Translations under genes and position numbers: made by a program
Part shown: positions 47,263-58,952 of the stretch, one piece after another
Layout: every line of letters begins with the position of its first letter
Position numbering within the stretch: the first letter of the stretch is position 1
Notes under the pieces: model-generated
The model's database searches: none
Seen by the model: the letters and a program-made list of their open reading frames with translations, nothing else
Told to the model about the DNA's origin: nothing
Source of the DNA: Diorhabda sublineata
Lineage: Eukaryota > Arthropoda > Insecta > Coleoptera > Chrysomelidae
NCBI RefSeq assembly: GCF_026230105.1
Contig: NC_079474.1
Location: 10,736,187-10,800,186, forward strand
Reading direction: 5' to 3'
Length of the DNA stretch: 64,000 nt

Positions 47263-49574
47263 ATCACCTTAGTCTGTGCTTCTGTATACTTTACTATGTC
47301 TTCTTTTCCCATCTAGTTCCTCATTTCGTACTTCATAAGTATAAACTATTAATTTCCTCGTAGTCTTTTTTTTTCGACCTAAGATTTGTTTCAGTATTTT
47401 GTATTAGGCAGCATCAGTTGTTGATCTTATTATTGTCTCGTGATCTTTTATTCTAGGATTGATATATCCACTAATCCAATTCTCTCATTTATCTTTATAC
47501 TTCTTTCGTTTTCTTTTGTCTACTATTATTCCAAAGTATGTATTCGTTGTTTAATTTTGTCCATGGAAATCAAAGATGATTTGGATGCTGTCAACAGAGA
47601 CTTCATTCCATAATTTACGATACATTTTACAGCTTCATAAACTTCAACAAATACTCAAACACTTCAGTAAGTGATAAACCAGAAGAAAAACTACCTGAAA
47701 TAGAATATCTTATGGGAAAACCTCTACCGATGTATGTAAAACATTTATTCCTGATACATCTATCTGTCCCATACATGGGATAAAAAACTGTTTAATGAAT
47801 GTTTTATACGCTTAAAATGTAGCTGATTAATTTCATTTTTACTTTATTATACTATAATACTATTTTATTCAACAATAATATTCAAATAAGTGTTTCCGTT
47901 GTAGTATTTGGCAACGATATTGAATTTCAATCGGAAAAGTTACAAAATTTGCGAACAGAACTTATTGTTGCCAAGTCGGTCAAATAGAATGCCAAAATTG
48001 GCGCTATTAAAAACATCGTAACAATAAAATCATTGAAAGAATCTGTTACGCGAATTCTTCTTTTTTTAACTAATATAAATACATAGATAAGGAACATCTT
48101 TTTCGAGACGTTACTATATGAAAATATCTTGCGCGTGCTCCATCAAACGAATCATCGTTTTAATCCGAATATATTTCAAAAGCAGAAAGTCCGAGTACGT
48201 GTGCTTTGAATATGTTAACGGAAAACACTCAAATCGCCAACATGAAATTCCTTTTTACTGGTAGACGTTATGAGAACGTGCCATTCAAATGGTGTGATGG
48301 TCCCATCTGCTCGAGGGCACACTTTGTACGGCGTAGGATGTAGGATGTGTCTTCTTCTATAGGCATGACGTGAAAGAGACTCTTTTCACACTGCTAGTTA
48401 GGAGCAGTGACAGGGTAGTCGGTTTTTAATCAGGAGATTTTTATTTTGAAATAGCTGACACGACAGACTTCGTACTGCCTCAATCCATAGAAGACCTAAA
48501 TTTTTGTATAAGATAAACTTAAAACAAAAACAAATAAATGCTCGGTATGAATGAACTTTTATTATTATTTTCGATTAATTACACATGATGTTAGTTACAA
48601 AACAGAGTTTTCTTGAAATACTTTCTATTGGTAAGGTTTCAATTTAATATTGGCAGACACATACAGTTATTACACAGTCTGTTAATCAATTAAAACTTTT
48701 CTGATAAACTTTCTTTTTTGTTCTGTTTTGTGATGCGTAACTAAATGAAGATGAAAGTTTTCCGAATATCAGTCAGTGGTTATACCCTCTCCTTGCAATT
48801 GCGAGCCATTGGGGATGTTAATATCGACAAAAAGGTCGGTTTACATCACGTTCTTCAGAGGAGTTGTAATTCAATATTCGTCGAGCCATTAGCCAGGAAA
48901 GTAGTTGTTTTTCCATTTAAAGAACGGCGGAATACATTTTCGAAATATTGATTTTCGAAATTAGAAGTTACCTGTTTTACTCATGAAAATATGAAAGTGA
49001 AACTTCAAGAATAGGAAACAAGATAAACTCCCTAGAGAATGGTGAATGCGGTTGTCAACCAATTCGAAGGACAATTCGTGGAGTTTATCTCAAGTGTGAG
49101 AAGGAGCGTTGTTCTATTGGTAAAGCACTTTCTTTTCCTTCAAATGTGGTCCTTTTCCATAATTCCTCTCTCAATCTTATTAAGTAAGCATAGTCGTTGA
49201 ACATTTTCAAATTATGTAGTTGAATAGAAAAACTAGACAATTTTCTGTAAATAAATGCGAGATCTGATGATACTTCCGCTTACATCATCGGAACCTTCCA
49301 TTTCTAAATATCCTTCAACAACTTCATGGTAGTCATACTTACTCCAGCTTCTGCTGAAAGGACATTTTTGCTGAAAGTGGTTAATATCAAGATAATTTCT
49401 CATATAAAAGTGGAATATTTGTAAATCAAATAAGATTGTACTGGTAAGACATAAAAACTTGTAAGTACCACTGGCACTTATAGATATATAGCTTCTGCTA
49501 ATTTACGAACCCTTTAGTTTTATAACTGTCTCCATTAGGGTATAATCATTTACTTACAAGCATCTATCTTTTTT
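47263..49574. other. Long interval, possible LINE scrap at left
   Basis: Minus-strand reading near 47560-47260 contains RKLIVYTYEVRNEELDGKRR, faintly like a LINE post-RT segment; I would not rely on it. A short inverted pair (gataaactcc at 49022, ggagtttatc at 49080) and another (cttgtaagta / tacttacaag near 49457 and 49551) were noted. No gene seen. Confidence 0.3.
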
Positions 49575-51620
49575 TGTGTGATTATTTCCCCTAATCTTCA
49601 CGAAACCTTGACTTATCATACACCAAAATATCCCTCATGAATCACTCTATCCATTGCTGCAAACTACGTAAAAATCCGTCCTGTAGCTTTTGATCTAAGC
49701 ACGAATATACAAACCTGAAGAAGCAGCATAGATCTTTGTTTTATAACATATGGTTATTCCCATTAATCTTCGCGAAACATTGACTTATCATACACCAAAA
49801 TATCCCTCATGAATTACTCTATCAATTGCTGCAAACTACGTAAAAATCCGTCCTGTAACTTTTGATCTAAGCACGAATATACAAACCTGCAGAAGCAGCA
49901 TAGATCTTTGTTTTATAACATATGGTTATTCCCATTAATCTTCGCGAAACATTGACTTATCATAAACCAAAATATCCCTCATGAATCACTCTATCAATTG
50001 CTGCAAACTACGTAAAAATCCGTCCTATAGCTTTTGATCTAAGCACGAATATACAAACCTGAAGAAGCAGCATAGATCTTTGTTTTATAACATATGGTTA
50101 TTCCCATTAATCTTCGCGAAACCTTGACTTATCATACACCAAAATATCCCTCATGAATTACTCTATCAATTGCTGCAAACTACGTAAAAATCCGTCCTGT
50201 AACTTTTGATCTAAGCACGAATATACAAACCTGCAGAAGCAGCATAGAACTTTGTTTTATAACATATGGTTATTCCCATTAATCTTCGCGAAACCTTGAC
50301 TTATCATAAACCAAAATATCCCTCATGAATCACTCTATCAATTGCTGCAAACTACGTAAAAATCCGTCCTGTAACTTTTGATCTAAGCACGAATATACAA
50401 ACCTGCAGAAGCAGCATAGATCTTTGTTTTATAACATATGGTTATTCCCATTAATCTTCGCGAAACCTTGACTTATCATAAACCAAAATATCCCTCATGA
50501 ATCACTCTATCAATTGCTGCAAACTACGTAAAAATCCGTCCTGTAACTTTTGATCTAAGCACGAATATACAAACCTGCAGAAGCAGCATAGATCTTTGTT
50601 TTATAACATATGGTTATTCCCATTAATCTTCGCGAAACCTTGACTTATCATGAACGAAAATATCTCTCATGAATCACTCTATCAATTGCTGCAAACTACG
50701 TAAAAATCCGTCCTGTAACTTTTGATCTAAGCACGAATATACAAACCTGCAGAAGCAGCATAGATCTTTGTTTTATAACATATGGTTATTCCCATTAATC
50801 TTCGCGAAACCTTGACTTATCATGAACCAAAATATCCCTCATGAATCACTCTATCAATTGCTGCAAACTACGTAAAAATCCGTCCTGTAACTTTTGATCT
50901 AAGCACGAATATACAAACCTGAAGAAGCAGCATAGATCTTTGTTTTATAACATATGGTTATTCCCATTAATCTTCGCGAAACCTTGACTTATCATACACC
51001 AAAATATCCCTCATGAATTACTCTATCAATTGCTGCAAACTACGTAAAAATCCGTCCTGTAACTTTTGATCTAAGCACGAATATACAAACCTGCAGAAGC
51101 AGCATAGATCTTTGTTTTATAACATATGGTTATTCCCATTAATCTTCACGAAACATTGACTTATCATGAACCAAAATATCCCTCATGAATCACTCTATCA
51201 ATTGCTGCAAACTACGTAAAAATCCGTCCTGTAACTTTTGATCTAAGCACGAATATACAAACCTGAAGAAGCAGCATAGATCTTTGTTTTATAACATATG
51301 GTTATTCCCATTAATCTTCGCGAAACATTGACTTATCATACACCAAAATATCCCTCATGAATTACTCTATCAATTGCTGCAAACTACGTAAAAATCCGTC
51401 CTGTAACTTTTGATCTAAGCACGAATATACAAACCTGCAGAAGCAGCATAGATCTTTGTTTTATAACATATGGTTATTCCCATTAATCTTCGCGAAACCT
51501 TGACTTATCATGAACCAAAATATCCCTCATGAATCACTCTATCAATTGCTGCAAACTACGTAAAAATCCGTTCGGTATCACGAATATACAAAGCCGCAGA
51601 AGCAGCATAGATCTTCATTT
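49575..51620. repeat. 172-bp satellite array, about twelve units
   Basis: The anchor catatggttattcccattaa recurs at 49747, 49919, 50091, 50263, 50435, 50607, 50779, 50951, 51123, 51295 and 51467, an exact 172-bp period. A first, slightly diverged unit starts near 49575 (gtgattatttcccctaatc) and the last unit is truncated near 51620. Two monomer types can be told apart: type A (gaatcactc, usually gaagaagc) and type B (catacacc, gaattactc, gcagaagc). Units alternate A-B at 49919-50263 and again at 50779-51620, with a run of A-like units between. Most units contain the palindrome ttcgcgaa. The array has no sequence similarity to the 372-bp satellite. Confidence 0.95.
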
Positions 51621-53287
51621 GGGACCCTTGACTTGGTTTTGAAAGTCTTCAACAGATTCTTGGTGTCCGTGTATTTTTTGTTTGATGATGGGGAACAAGA
51701 AAATTAATTGCAAATTGTTGTTGGACCACATTTTTTTGTAGCATGCTTCATTATATTAAATTAGACTAGACCCGCCACTGTATAGTCGTCCTTTGCTGCG
51801 ATAGGATCATACTTTATATCTGGATGTTTGGAATCTCCATCTTATTTTGAGTACAATACGGCCAGATTGTTAGAAAATTCAATAAGTGGTTTTTATTTTA
51901 TGCCTCATGTGCCGCAGGATTTTCTTCATATTGGTTTTTATATTTCGTAAATATTCCCGTGAAGGGACTTAGCTGCTTATGACGAATTTTCGTTTCATAA
52001 GAGGATTTTTAAGAAAAAACTCAAACAAAGCTTCATATTTCTTTTTTTTTTCGGAATATATTCAACTCAATTCATTTCTATAAATACCTTTTGAATATAA
52101 GTCCATTTTGTAGTAACGTGTTGGGTTATGATTGGCAGTTAAAACTTAATACTCGATCTAAATGTCTTTGTAATACACCACGCATTACAAATAAGGAGTT
52201 TGGGTGAGTAGAAATGTCTTCACAGAACAAAAAACGACATGTTTCTACTGCTGAATACTATCAAGTATCGTTTCCAACTCTAGCAACCCCTACGAATTCC
52301 ATATAATATCCCTCGCACCTTCTCAATCGAACGATAACATCAAAATTATGTTTAACGTCGAAACTACAACTAATATCTTATTACGTGGCATTAGTATGGA
52401 CGGAGGGATTCCCATCTGAGAGTTCTGACGCTTTTTCAGCGCGTATCCCTCGGGAATACTTGATTAATACCTCTTAAGCCAAGTCCTGTTTCGGTTTACA
52501 AGATTGGCGAGGTTTTTGTCCTAGAAATTGTCACAGCACCGGATTAGGAGAAACGTCCAAGGATCAATCGAAAACTTATAAAAGCTCCGCTTTATTTTTT
52601 CGAGGATATTGAGTTTCGTTCTAATAACAAGAGCTTTCTGATAAATACTAGGGTGAAGTAATACTTTTATTTCAATAAAAATAGTCCTGACCCATGAAAA
52701 TTAGTTATGTCGCTGATTTTCTGGATTTAGAAAGTTTTCAGGGTGCTTAATCGATACAGTGAAATTTGGGAAAAAGTGAAGGGATTCCAAATGTAGTTTA
52801 AGAAATTTTTTACAAAAAAGGTTTCCTGTGATTTTTCCTCAAGAGCTGTCATTTTTTTGTAGAACGCGCTCAAGCTTCGGGGTCGCATCTTACTATGTTT
52901 TCGCGCCACGTAGAGCCTGAGGGAAATTAAGTCCCCGGCTGAAGAAGAAACTGGTGTATCTCCTCGAAAACTCAACATTTCGGAAGGAAAGAAAGTGCAT
53001 TTTATTCGTTAGAGTTACTACTTTTCAACTGCATCTGCAAAAAAATTTAGATTTGTAAAATTTTTTTGGAAAACAACACGAACGGGATTGCTTGTTGCTG
53101 GCTGCCTGGGTGAACTTAAAACACATGTGTCTGTGACTCTGCTACACCCAGCAGCGAACACTTGCTTGAGGTCGTCAATTAGACGATTACCTTTGAAATG
53201 AGACTAGTTATACCTTTAAACTCACTCTGTGATAGGAAAAAAACAACTTTCACTAATGTTAGATTTTTTCATAGTTGACAAGTTTGG
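51621..53287. other. Long interval, no confident gene
   Basis: Contains a tataaaag (52577-52584, plus) and a minus ORF at 52727-52978 (83 codons) with no recognised domain. Composition at 52350-52600 is less AT-rich than its surroundings. No supported product. Confidence 0.3.
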
Positions 53288-53607
53288 TTATTTTTTATAA
53301 GTTGTTGAATAACAGCCATTTTCGCAAAATAATGAGAAAACTGAAGCATACATTTTGTAGCTGAGTTTTCGAGCTTCAATTTCCTCTCCAAAAAGTTCGT
53401 TAAACCTTCTATTCTCCTTCAAAAATTTGAAACTCGCCAAGAGCTCCAAAAACGAAATTTTTTTCTCAAATCTTTTCGCAATTTTCGAGGGTTCGATGAG
53501 CACAGTCGCCCTTTGTATAGATATCCATTACAAAGAAAGAAATCTCTTTCATCCGAAGATTCTACGGTGGTAGAGGGAGGCGTCGGAGCAAAACAGACAG
53601 ACGCCAA
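53288..53607 (-). other. Two overlapping unassigned minus-strand ORFs
   Basis: 53607-53419 starts MASVCFAPTPPSTTVESSDE; 53503-53288 overlaps in another frame, and joining them would need a frameshift. Neither shows a family motif that I recognise. The GC-richer patch at 53560-53600 could equally be a promoter-proximal region for the short plus-strand ORF that follows. Unresolved. Confidence 0.25.
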
Positions 53608-53683
53608 AAAACATCTTATTAGTGCAGGTGTAACGTTTTAACGTTAATTGTTGAAAGAAAATTGTGAGAAAAAAATAGTGGAA

Positions 53684-53718
53684 ATGCCAGAAAAGAAACC
53701 TAATGGGAGTGCTTCAAG
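53684..53718 (+). other. Candidate short first coding exon
   Basis: ATG in a good context (gaaatgcc) opens MPEKKPNGSAS, followed by an ag|gtgaaa splice-donor-like sequence. It is preceded by the less AT-rich patch described above. Without a downstream exon in view this is only a candidate 5' exon of a plus-strand gene. Confidence 0.2.
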
Positions 53719-53954
53719 GTGAAAAATTAATTGTGTTTCTTTTTTAGTAAGTGTCGTAAATGCCAGCATCAAAATACTCTTTGATTAGTGAAATGTTGAA
53801 TTGTTTTTATTGTTTTGATCGCGATTTTCTTCGATAAATATGAGAATGAAGAAGACTTTCTTGACGAATGTTGATGTAAATGTTCATAGCAAGTGTAGTC
53901 CAGAGTCTCAAATCGTGAAATTAGGCTTTACTATAAAATGTGGTTTAGTTAAGT

Positions 53955-54023
53955 GGACAGGCATGCTGGACTACAAGGAGCTGCTATATATTTATAATTT
54001 AATGTAGTCCAGCAGTCATGTCG
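53955..54023. other. Near-perfect 21-bp-arm hairpin
   Basis: The arms 53955-53975 and 54003-54023 are complementary at 17 of 21 positions, including an uninterrupted 12-bp block (tgctggactaca / tgtagtccagca), around a 27-base AT-rich loop. The motif tgtagtccag also occurs at 53894. It has the size of a small pre-miRNA hairpin, but pairing does not extend beyond the arms, which argues against that. Confidence 0.4.
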
Positions 54024-55815
54024 AAAATATTGTGGTCTCCTGGACAAAATTAGAAAGTTGATGAAATTTTGGGGGATTGTATATGGAAGCTGAATCCAAG
54101 TATTCGAATAAATCTAGCATGTGCTCGAGTGGAGGTGGCAGAAAAACCACGATTTTTGCGGACTTGTTTCAGTTTTTGGTTTATAACTCCCAAACTATAG
54201 ATTCTACCGAAAAAGATATTATGATTTTTTGAAGTAGATGAGAATCGCTATCGTTTAAGACTAACCGCAACTTTGTAGGTCTAATAGGTCCCGAGATACA
54301 GCTCTTCAAAATTTGCCAATGTTTTGCAAAAATTTAAAATTCATGTTTTGGCCGTCTTTCACACGAAATATTGACTAAACTATTGATCCCACGAGAAAAT
54401 CATGACAAATGAAGTTGTAGAACAGAACTATGCGTCGTAAGAGTTTTTCTATCCGATTTTCACATTACTTTTTGACTGTATAATTCCGAAGATACAGGCA
54501 ATTGTTACTTCACAATTCGCTTTATAAATATTCAAATAATATGCCCTGAGTGTTTGACTTATTTAAAGCACTTATTTTTGAAAAAAATTGGGCTCGAAGT
54601 AAGAAAATTATTTTCGTAATTTATCTAAAAATTGTCTTTTTTGAGCCTTTTTAGCATTAACAGTTTTAAAAATAAGATCTGAAATAAAATTTTATTTAAA
54701 TAAGTTTATAGCTGTTTTAAAAACCTAAAAAAATATGCTTTGTTGAGGGACTTAATTGTTTAAAAAGTAAGCGAGTCATGGGGAAAAATATATTTTCATA
54801 TTTCAAACTGTTCAGTATATCATTGGGGTAGTTTTCACCCCTATTAAATAAAATTCAACCCCAGGCAAAAGCTTAAATTTGAAGTAGATGATAAACTAAA
54901 TCCAAATTTTTATACAAATCGATACTGTTTAACCAGTTAAATAACTGTTTAATAAGATGTTAATTATTATTTTTTTAATGATATATGTCATAAGGGGTGG
55001 TTTGTTAAGGGCCGAAACTGATTAATGACTCATAATACAATCTTGCAATTGACGTTTATTTATCTGATAGAAATATCTTTTAACTTGATTACATACTCCA
55101 ATATTTTTTTCGAATAGGGGTGGTTTTTACTCCTAAAAAAGCAACCCTTGGTTCAGGGCACATTTTGAGATAGAGGGTAAGTAGAATCTAAATCCAAATT
55201 TTCCTACAAATCGGTGCTGTATGGGATAAATACACAGTTTATCCTTTTTTCATAGTCATTGATTGGAATGGAAAAAATGCTTGATTGATCGTAATGGAGA
55301 AAATTTTGGAAAACAATTTGATTTTATTCGTCTATCTTAAGACTCAAGTAGCAATCTTCCTATTTATCTCTTAAATTATTAATTTATTCAATGAAGAATG
55401 TAAAACCATCTTAATTCCAAACGACATTGTCTACGAGGTAAAATCTCTTTTTTCATATTGTTGACTGGACTAAAATTTCATGTGTATTCTATTAAATGTA
55501 ATCAGTATGCTGGTGACTGATATGTCGTCATCTGTCGGAAATGTTACGTCCAATAGAAAATATTCAACACGAGTGGATCTTGTTTAAAGCCGTTGTAAAT
55601 GTTCAGTGCTGCTGATGTTTGGATAAAATTTATCGATATCCCGTATATGTTATAGCCCCAATTAATCCACCATTTTAGGGATCCGAATCTAGTTTATGTG
55701 AATCGTTTGTTAGAACGAGCGGTGTTATTAAGCAAACAAGTTTTGTGTACTTAACAAAACTATAAAACAGAAAATTAGCGTGAATATAATATTTTCTCGA
55801 TAGAATATTAGGTTA
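54024..55815. repeat. Noncoding stretch with degenerate ggggtggttt repeats
   Basis: Two segments resemble each other: 54822-54930 (ttggggtagttttcaccc, aaattcaaccccagg, aaatccaaatttttatacaa) and 55115-55225 (taggggtggtttttactcc, agcaacccttggttcaggg, aaatccaaattttcctacaa), about 293 bp apart. A partial third motif (aaggggtggtttgtt) is at 54994. Each has a short g-run/c-run inverted repeat. Sequence at 54100-54500 has the same noncoding look. No ORF recognised. Confidence 0.45.
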
Positions 55816-55969
55816 GATTGGTTTCTAAGGGACGTGTTCTTAAATTATCCATTTCTTCAAATAACTTCCTCAATAAAACATTAACATCTTTCCTCCATAA
55901 TCTCCTTATTGTATTATATATTATAGCGATTCTCTTGATCCTCACCGATATACTTGGTACACTTTTTAG

Positions 55970-56835
55970 GAAAACCAATATAACTACATCCCTCTACCTT
56001 CTCATTGCTGCATACATACACGAACCCAAACGAGAAATTCATTCTATCGTCGTTTTGTATATAATTTTGTGTATATCGTTTTATTTGGTATTTATGCACA
56101 TTTAGTAAATTTAGGTAGTTATCGAACTTTGATTATTGTGCTACCTCATCGTCATCCTTGACCATGAGATTAGGGTGACCTAACTCCCCACAATATATAA
56201 TTTTGAAGTAAATTATTTTATTTGGAAGATTTTTAATTTCTTCAATAGACCAGTGCTAAAGCCTTTGAAAACTGTATGAAATGAAAGAAGTACGATAAAA
56301 TCCATTTGAAAAGGAAGACAATACAACATATGAATAATCTACGGGAGATTTTAGATTGGGGAGTGAAAGCAGGAAAGTTTTGAGGTGTAAAAAAGATTTA
56401 TCTCGATTTGCAAACCAATATATTTACATCCCTCTACCTTCTTATTGTTACTTACGTACTGGAACCCAAGCGAGATGTTTTGTATCGAAAAGAAAACCAT
56501 TCTGTCTCGGGACAGAGAAGCGATCAGACCTCGAACATCTAGATTACAGCTGAGCTACGCAGTTTCCAGAGATTCGTCACGCGCGACTTGTTCAAGTTTT
56601 TAGTTTTTTATATAATTTTGTTTATTGTTTCATTTATTTATCATTTTATTTGTAAGATTTTTAGTTCCTTTAATTGATCAGTGCTGAGAACTTTGAAAAT
56701 GGTAGAAAATGAAAGAAGTAGGATAAAAGCCATTGGAAAACGGAGAGAGCACAACATATAAATAATCTACGGGAGATTAAAGGTTGGGAAGCGAAAGAGA
56801 ATTTTAAGGGTAAAGAATGATTTATCTGCGGTGAA
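55970..56835. repeat. Diverged tandem duplication, period about 430-440 bp
   Basis: Two units: 55970-56405 and 56410-56835. Matching blocks are ccaatataactacatccctc (55976) with ccaatatatttacatccctc (56415), gaacccaaacgaga with gaacccaagcgaga, and aataatctacgggagat (56333 and 56761). Divergence is appreciable, so the duplication is old. Short ORFs inside (55818-56105, 56356-56553) are not conserved between units. Confidence 0.65.
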
Positions 56836-57695
56836 ACTAGAAGTTCTATGGAAAAAAATTGTCGCTAATAAAAAGTATTTTTTCTTTTCCATGTCCCAAA
56901 CATACTGTTATTCTTTTTATGGACAAAACGACACAATTTTGAATTATAATAAATATAAATATAAATGAAAATAAAATAACAATTTGACTCAATAATAATT
57001 AATTATAATGCAATATTAGTTATTTACGTTATAAGTACGGGAAGTGATTTAGTACGGTATGAGATAGATGTTCATGGACGAGGCGACGAAAGAGCCGAGT
57101 CAAGAATATCTAATCTAAATGAGAAAGTATTCGGATGACAAAGAGGGTAAAAGTACTAAATTCTGTACCTCGGAATAAAATTTATATTCTATTTCGGTAT
57201 GCAGTAAAAACAAAGCTCTTCACTATCTAACAGACCCAATAAACCTGACAATACTAGTCAAGTTTACCTGCTTGAGGGATCGTACTAATCCCTACTACCA
57301 TCATCAAGTAACGCGCATTGACGAGCGTGGCTATTTCACATTCATTCCTGTATTTGTCAAAGTGTATATCGTGATACTGTTTTAAGTTTTAAATAAGAAG
57401 AAAAATCATATTAAAATATGAAATTTTACTGAAAAATAGTTCCTTTGATTATTCGCTTATTATTTAAAAAAATAAAAATTAACAGATGTCACTAAGGTAA
57501 CATTTTAAACAAAGGCAGACATTTTGAATTGGGATTGGGAGAATTTGAGAGTACTGTAAAGTACAAGGATACAGTAAAATCAGTACTGTAAAGTCGACTT
57601 AGTTATTTATATGTCTGAAAATTTCGAGACGAGGAAAGCCAGGCGAGCAACAGACGAGTCCAACAAAGTAGTATTTCAGCCGCGGCGTACACAAC
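56836..57695. other. Interval without recognised feature
   Basis: AT-rich; no gene, RNA or clear repeat seen. Confidence 0.4.
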
Positions 57696-57968
57696 ATTTT
57701 TTAGACGACGCATAAGATCCAAAACATTTTCAATTACACTGAGGAAAGAAAATAAATAATAAAGGATTATAAAAAATCATTGAATTGAAACTGTCAACTG
57801 TCAACATTGAAGTGTCTAGAGAAGTTAAAGTTGTGTACTCCAGAGCGTCCAGAAAGTGTTTTGCAGTACGGAACTGTCACTTTCACTACATGGAACACTC
57901 AAAACGCAACTTTCGGTATGTAAATGAATACAAAGCGAACAACTTTTAGATGGCGTCGTCTAAAAAAT
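57696..57968. repeat. Sixteen-bp perfect inverted repeat, possible MITE
   Basis: attttttagacgacgc at 57696-57711 and its exact complement at 57953-57968 enclose 241 bp. This is the layout of a small MITE, but no target duplication is evident. Confidence 0.4.
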
Positions 57969-58139
57969 ATCTTACTTCATACTAAATTGAATTATGCAAG
58001 TCTATGGTAGATTATAAAATTGTGCCATAGAATAATAAGGTTTTTCAAGAAGATATATCTTTGTCAATCTCCGGAACTTATTACTTAAATATATTTACCA
58101 CTTTTAATTCTGAACCTAACTGATTAAATAATCTTTTGG

Positions 58140-58720
58140 CGTTGAAGATGATAGAATTTTCTACCAAATTATTGTTAAGTAAATGCCAAGCTTTTTCTTA
58201 ACGGTATGGTATGAATGGGTCTCTCAGTTGATTTGTGAAAGTGTTTGCTAACCAAATACACGGAGTCTGAAATTAAAATAGCAGGGAAGGGTAAAATTTT
58301 GTATTAAAATAGAATACCCAAACTATAAATGCAACGAAAAGCTTTTTTTGTAATTTGAAAATAAATTCGAAGAGGAGCAAACTACCAGACCCCCATAAAG
58401 GCAAACCATATCGAAGATGCGATTCGAACAACGAGTAGTAAGTTGTTGATTCAGTACGAGAATCAAGCTGTTTGGACACAAATTTAATGGCAAAATAAGC
58501 AAAGGGTAATTTTGTTGCCAAAATCTCTACATGTACAGACCATTGAAGGGTATCGTCAAAAATTAGACGAAGGAACTTGATCGTATCAAGTCATTGTTGA
58601 ATTTTGCCCATGGTAGAATGTAGAATATCGTATATCCAGGTTATACTAGTATATCTCTCGAGTAATTTTTAGCTCTAGAGATATCGTATTGAAGCACCTG
58701 ATAGTTTTATCGAGAAAATC
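58140..58720 (-). pseudogene. CR1/L2-group LINE, post-RT fragment
   Basis: Minus strand: DTLQWSVHVEILATKLPFAY near 58570-58490, then FAIKFVSKQLDSRTEST, YYSLFESHLRYGLPLWGSGS and FEFIFKLQKK (down to 58335). This is the segment after the RT catalytic box (usual FLG-x-x-LDxxLxWxxHI ... FHSHLxYGI-x-WG). It matches the piece YALFESHLR kept in the LINE at 16.6 kb, so both belong to one family. Truncated on both sides and frame-broken upstream. Confidence 0.72.
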
Positions 58721-58742
58721 CGAAAATTCTGAGTCAATATCT

Positions 58743-58952
58743 TCAGAAAGATCTGTTATAAAAACTCTGGTATATTAGGTTTCTTAAAGCATTACAAAAA
58801 TTTGCATAAACGCAGTAATATCCGAATTCCTCATCAAATTGAGCTGGTGGTTTGATTTGTCTTTTTGGTCTTGTTTCATTTTCGGTTTCATTATCATTTT
58901 CCATACTGTCTTTGTCTTTGTAGTTCACATCACTATTTGGCTCAGTTGACAC
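58743..58952 (-). pseudogene. Possible copia-like polyprotein linker fragment
   Basis: A 69-codon ORF: an acidic, Asn/Glu-rich start, then ETRPKRQIKPPAQFDEEFGY. A basic R-x-(I)-K-P-P-x-(R/Q)-F-D motif after an acidic stretch resembles the linker between integrase and RT in Ty1/copia elements. Nothing else of such an element is readable nearby, so the call is weak. Confidence 0.3.

Noticed and set aside
47263..47570. LINE C-terminal fragment on the minus strand
   Set aside because: Only a vague basic segment could be read; no diagnostic motif.
39355..51620. Tandem arrays considered as CRISPR-like
   Set aside because: Units are long, contiguous and without unique spacers, in a eukaryotic context; they are satellites.
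52577..52584. tataaaag as promoter of a gene
   Set aside because: No ORF, LTR structure or splice-consistent exon follows.
53955..54023. Annotating the hairpin as a miRNA gene
   Set aside because: Pairing stops at 21 bp with no lower stem, and no expression evidence is available.
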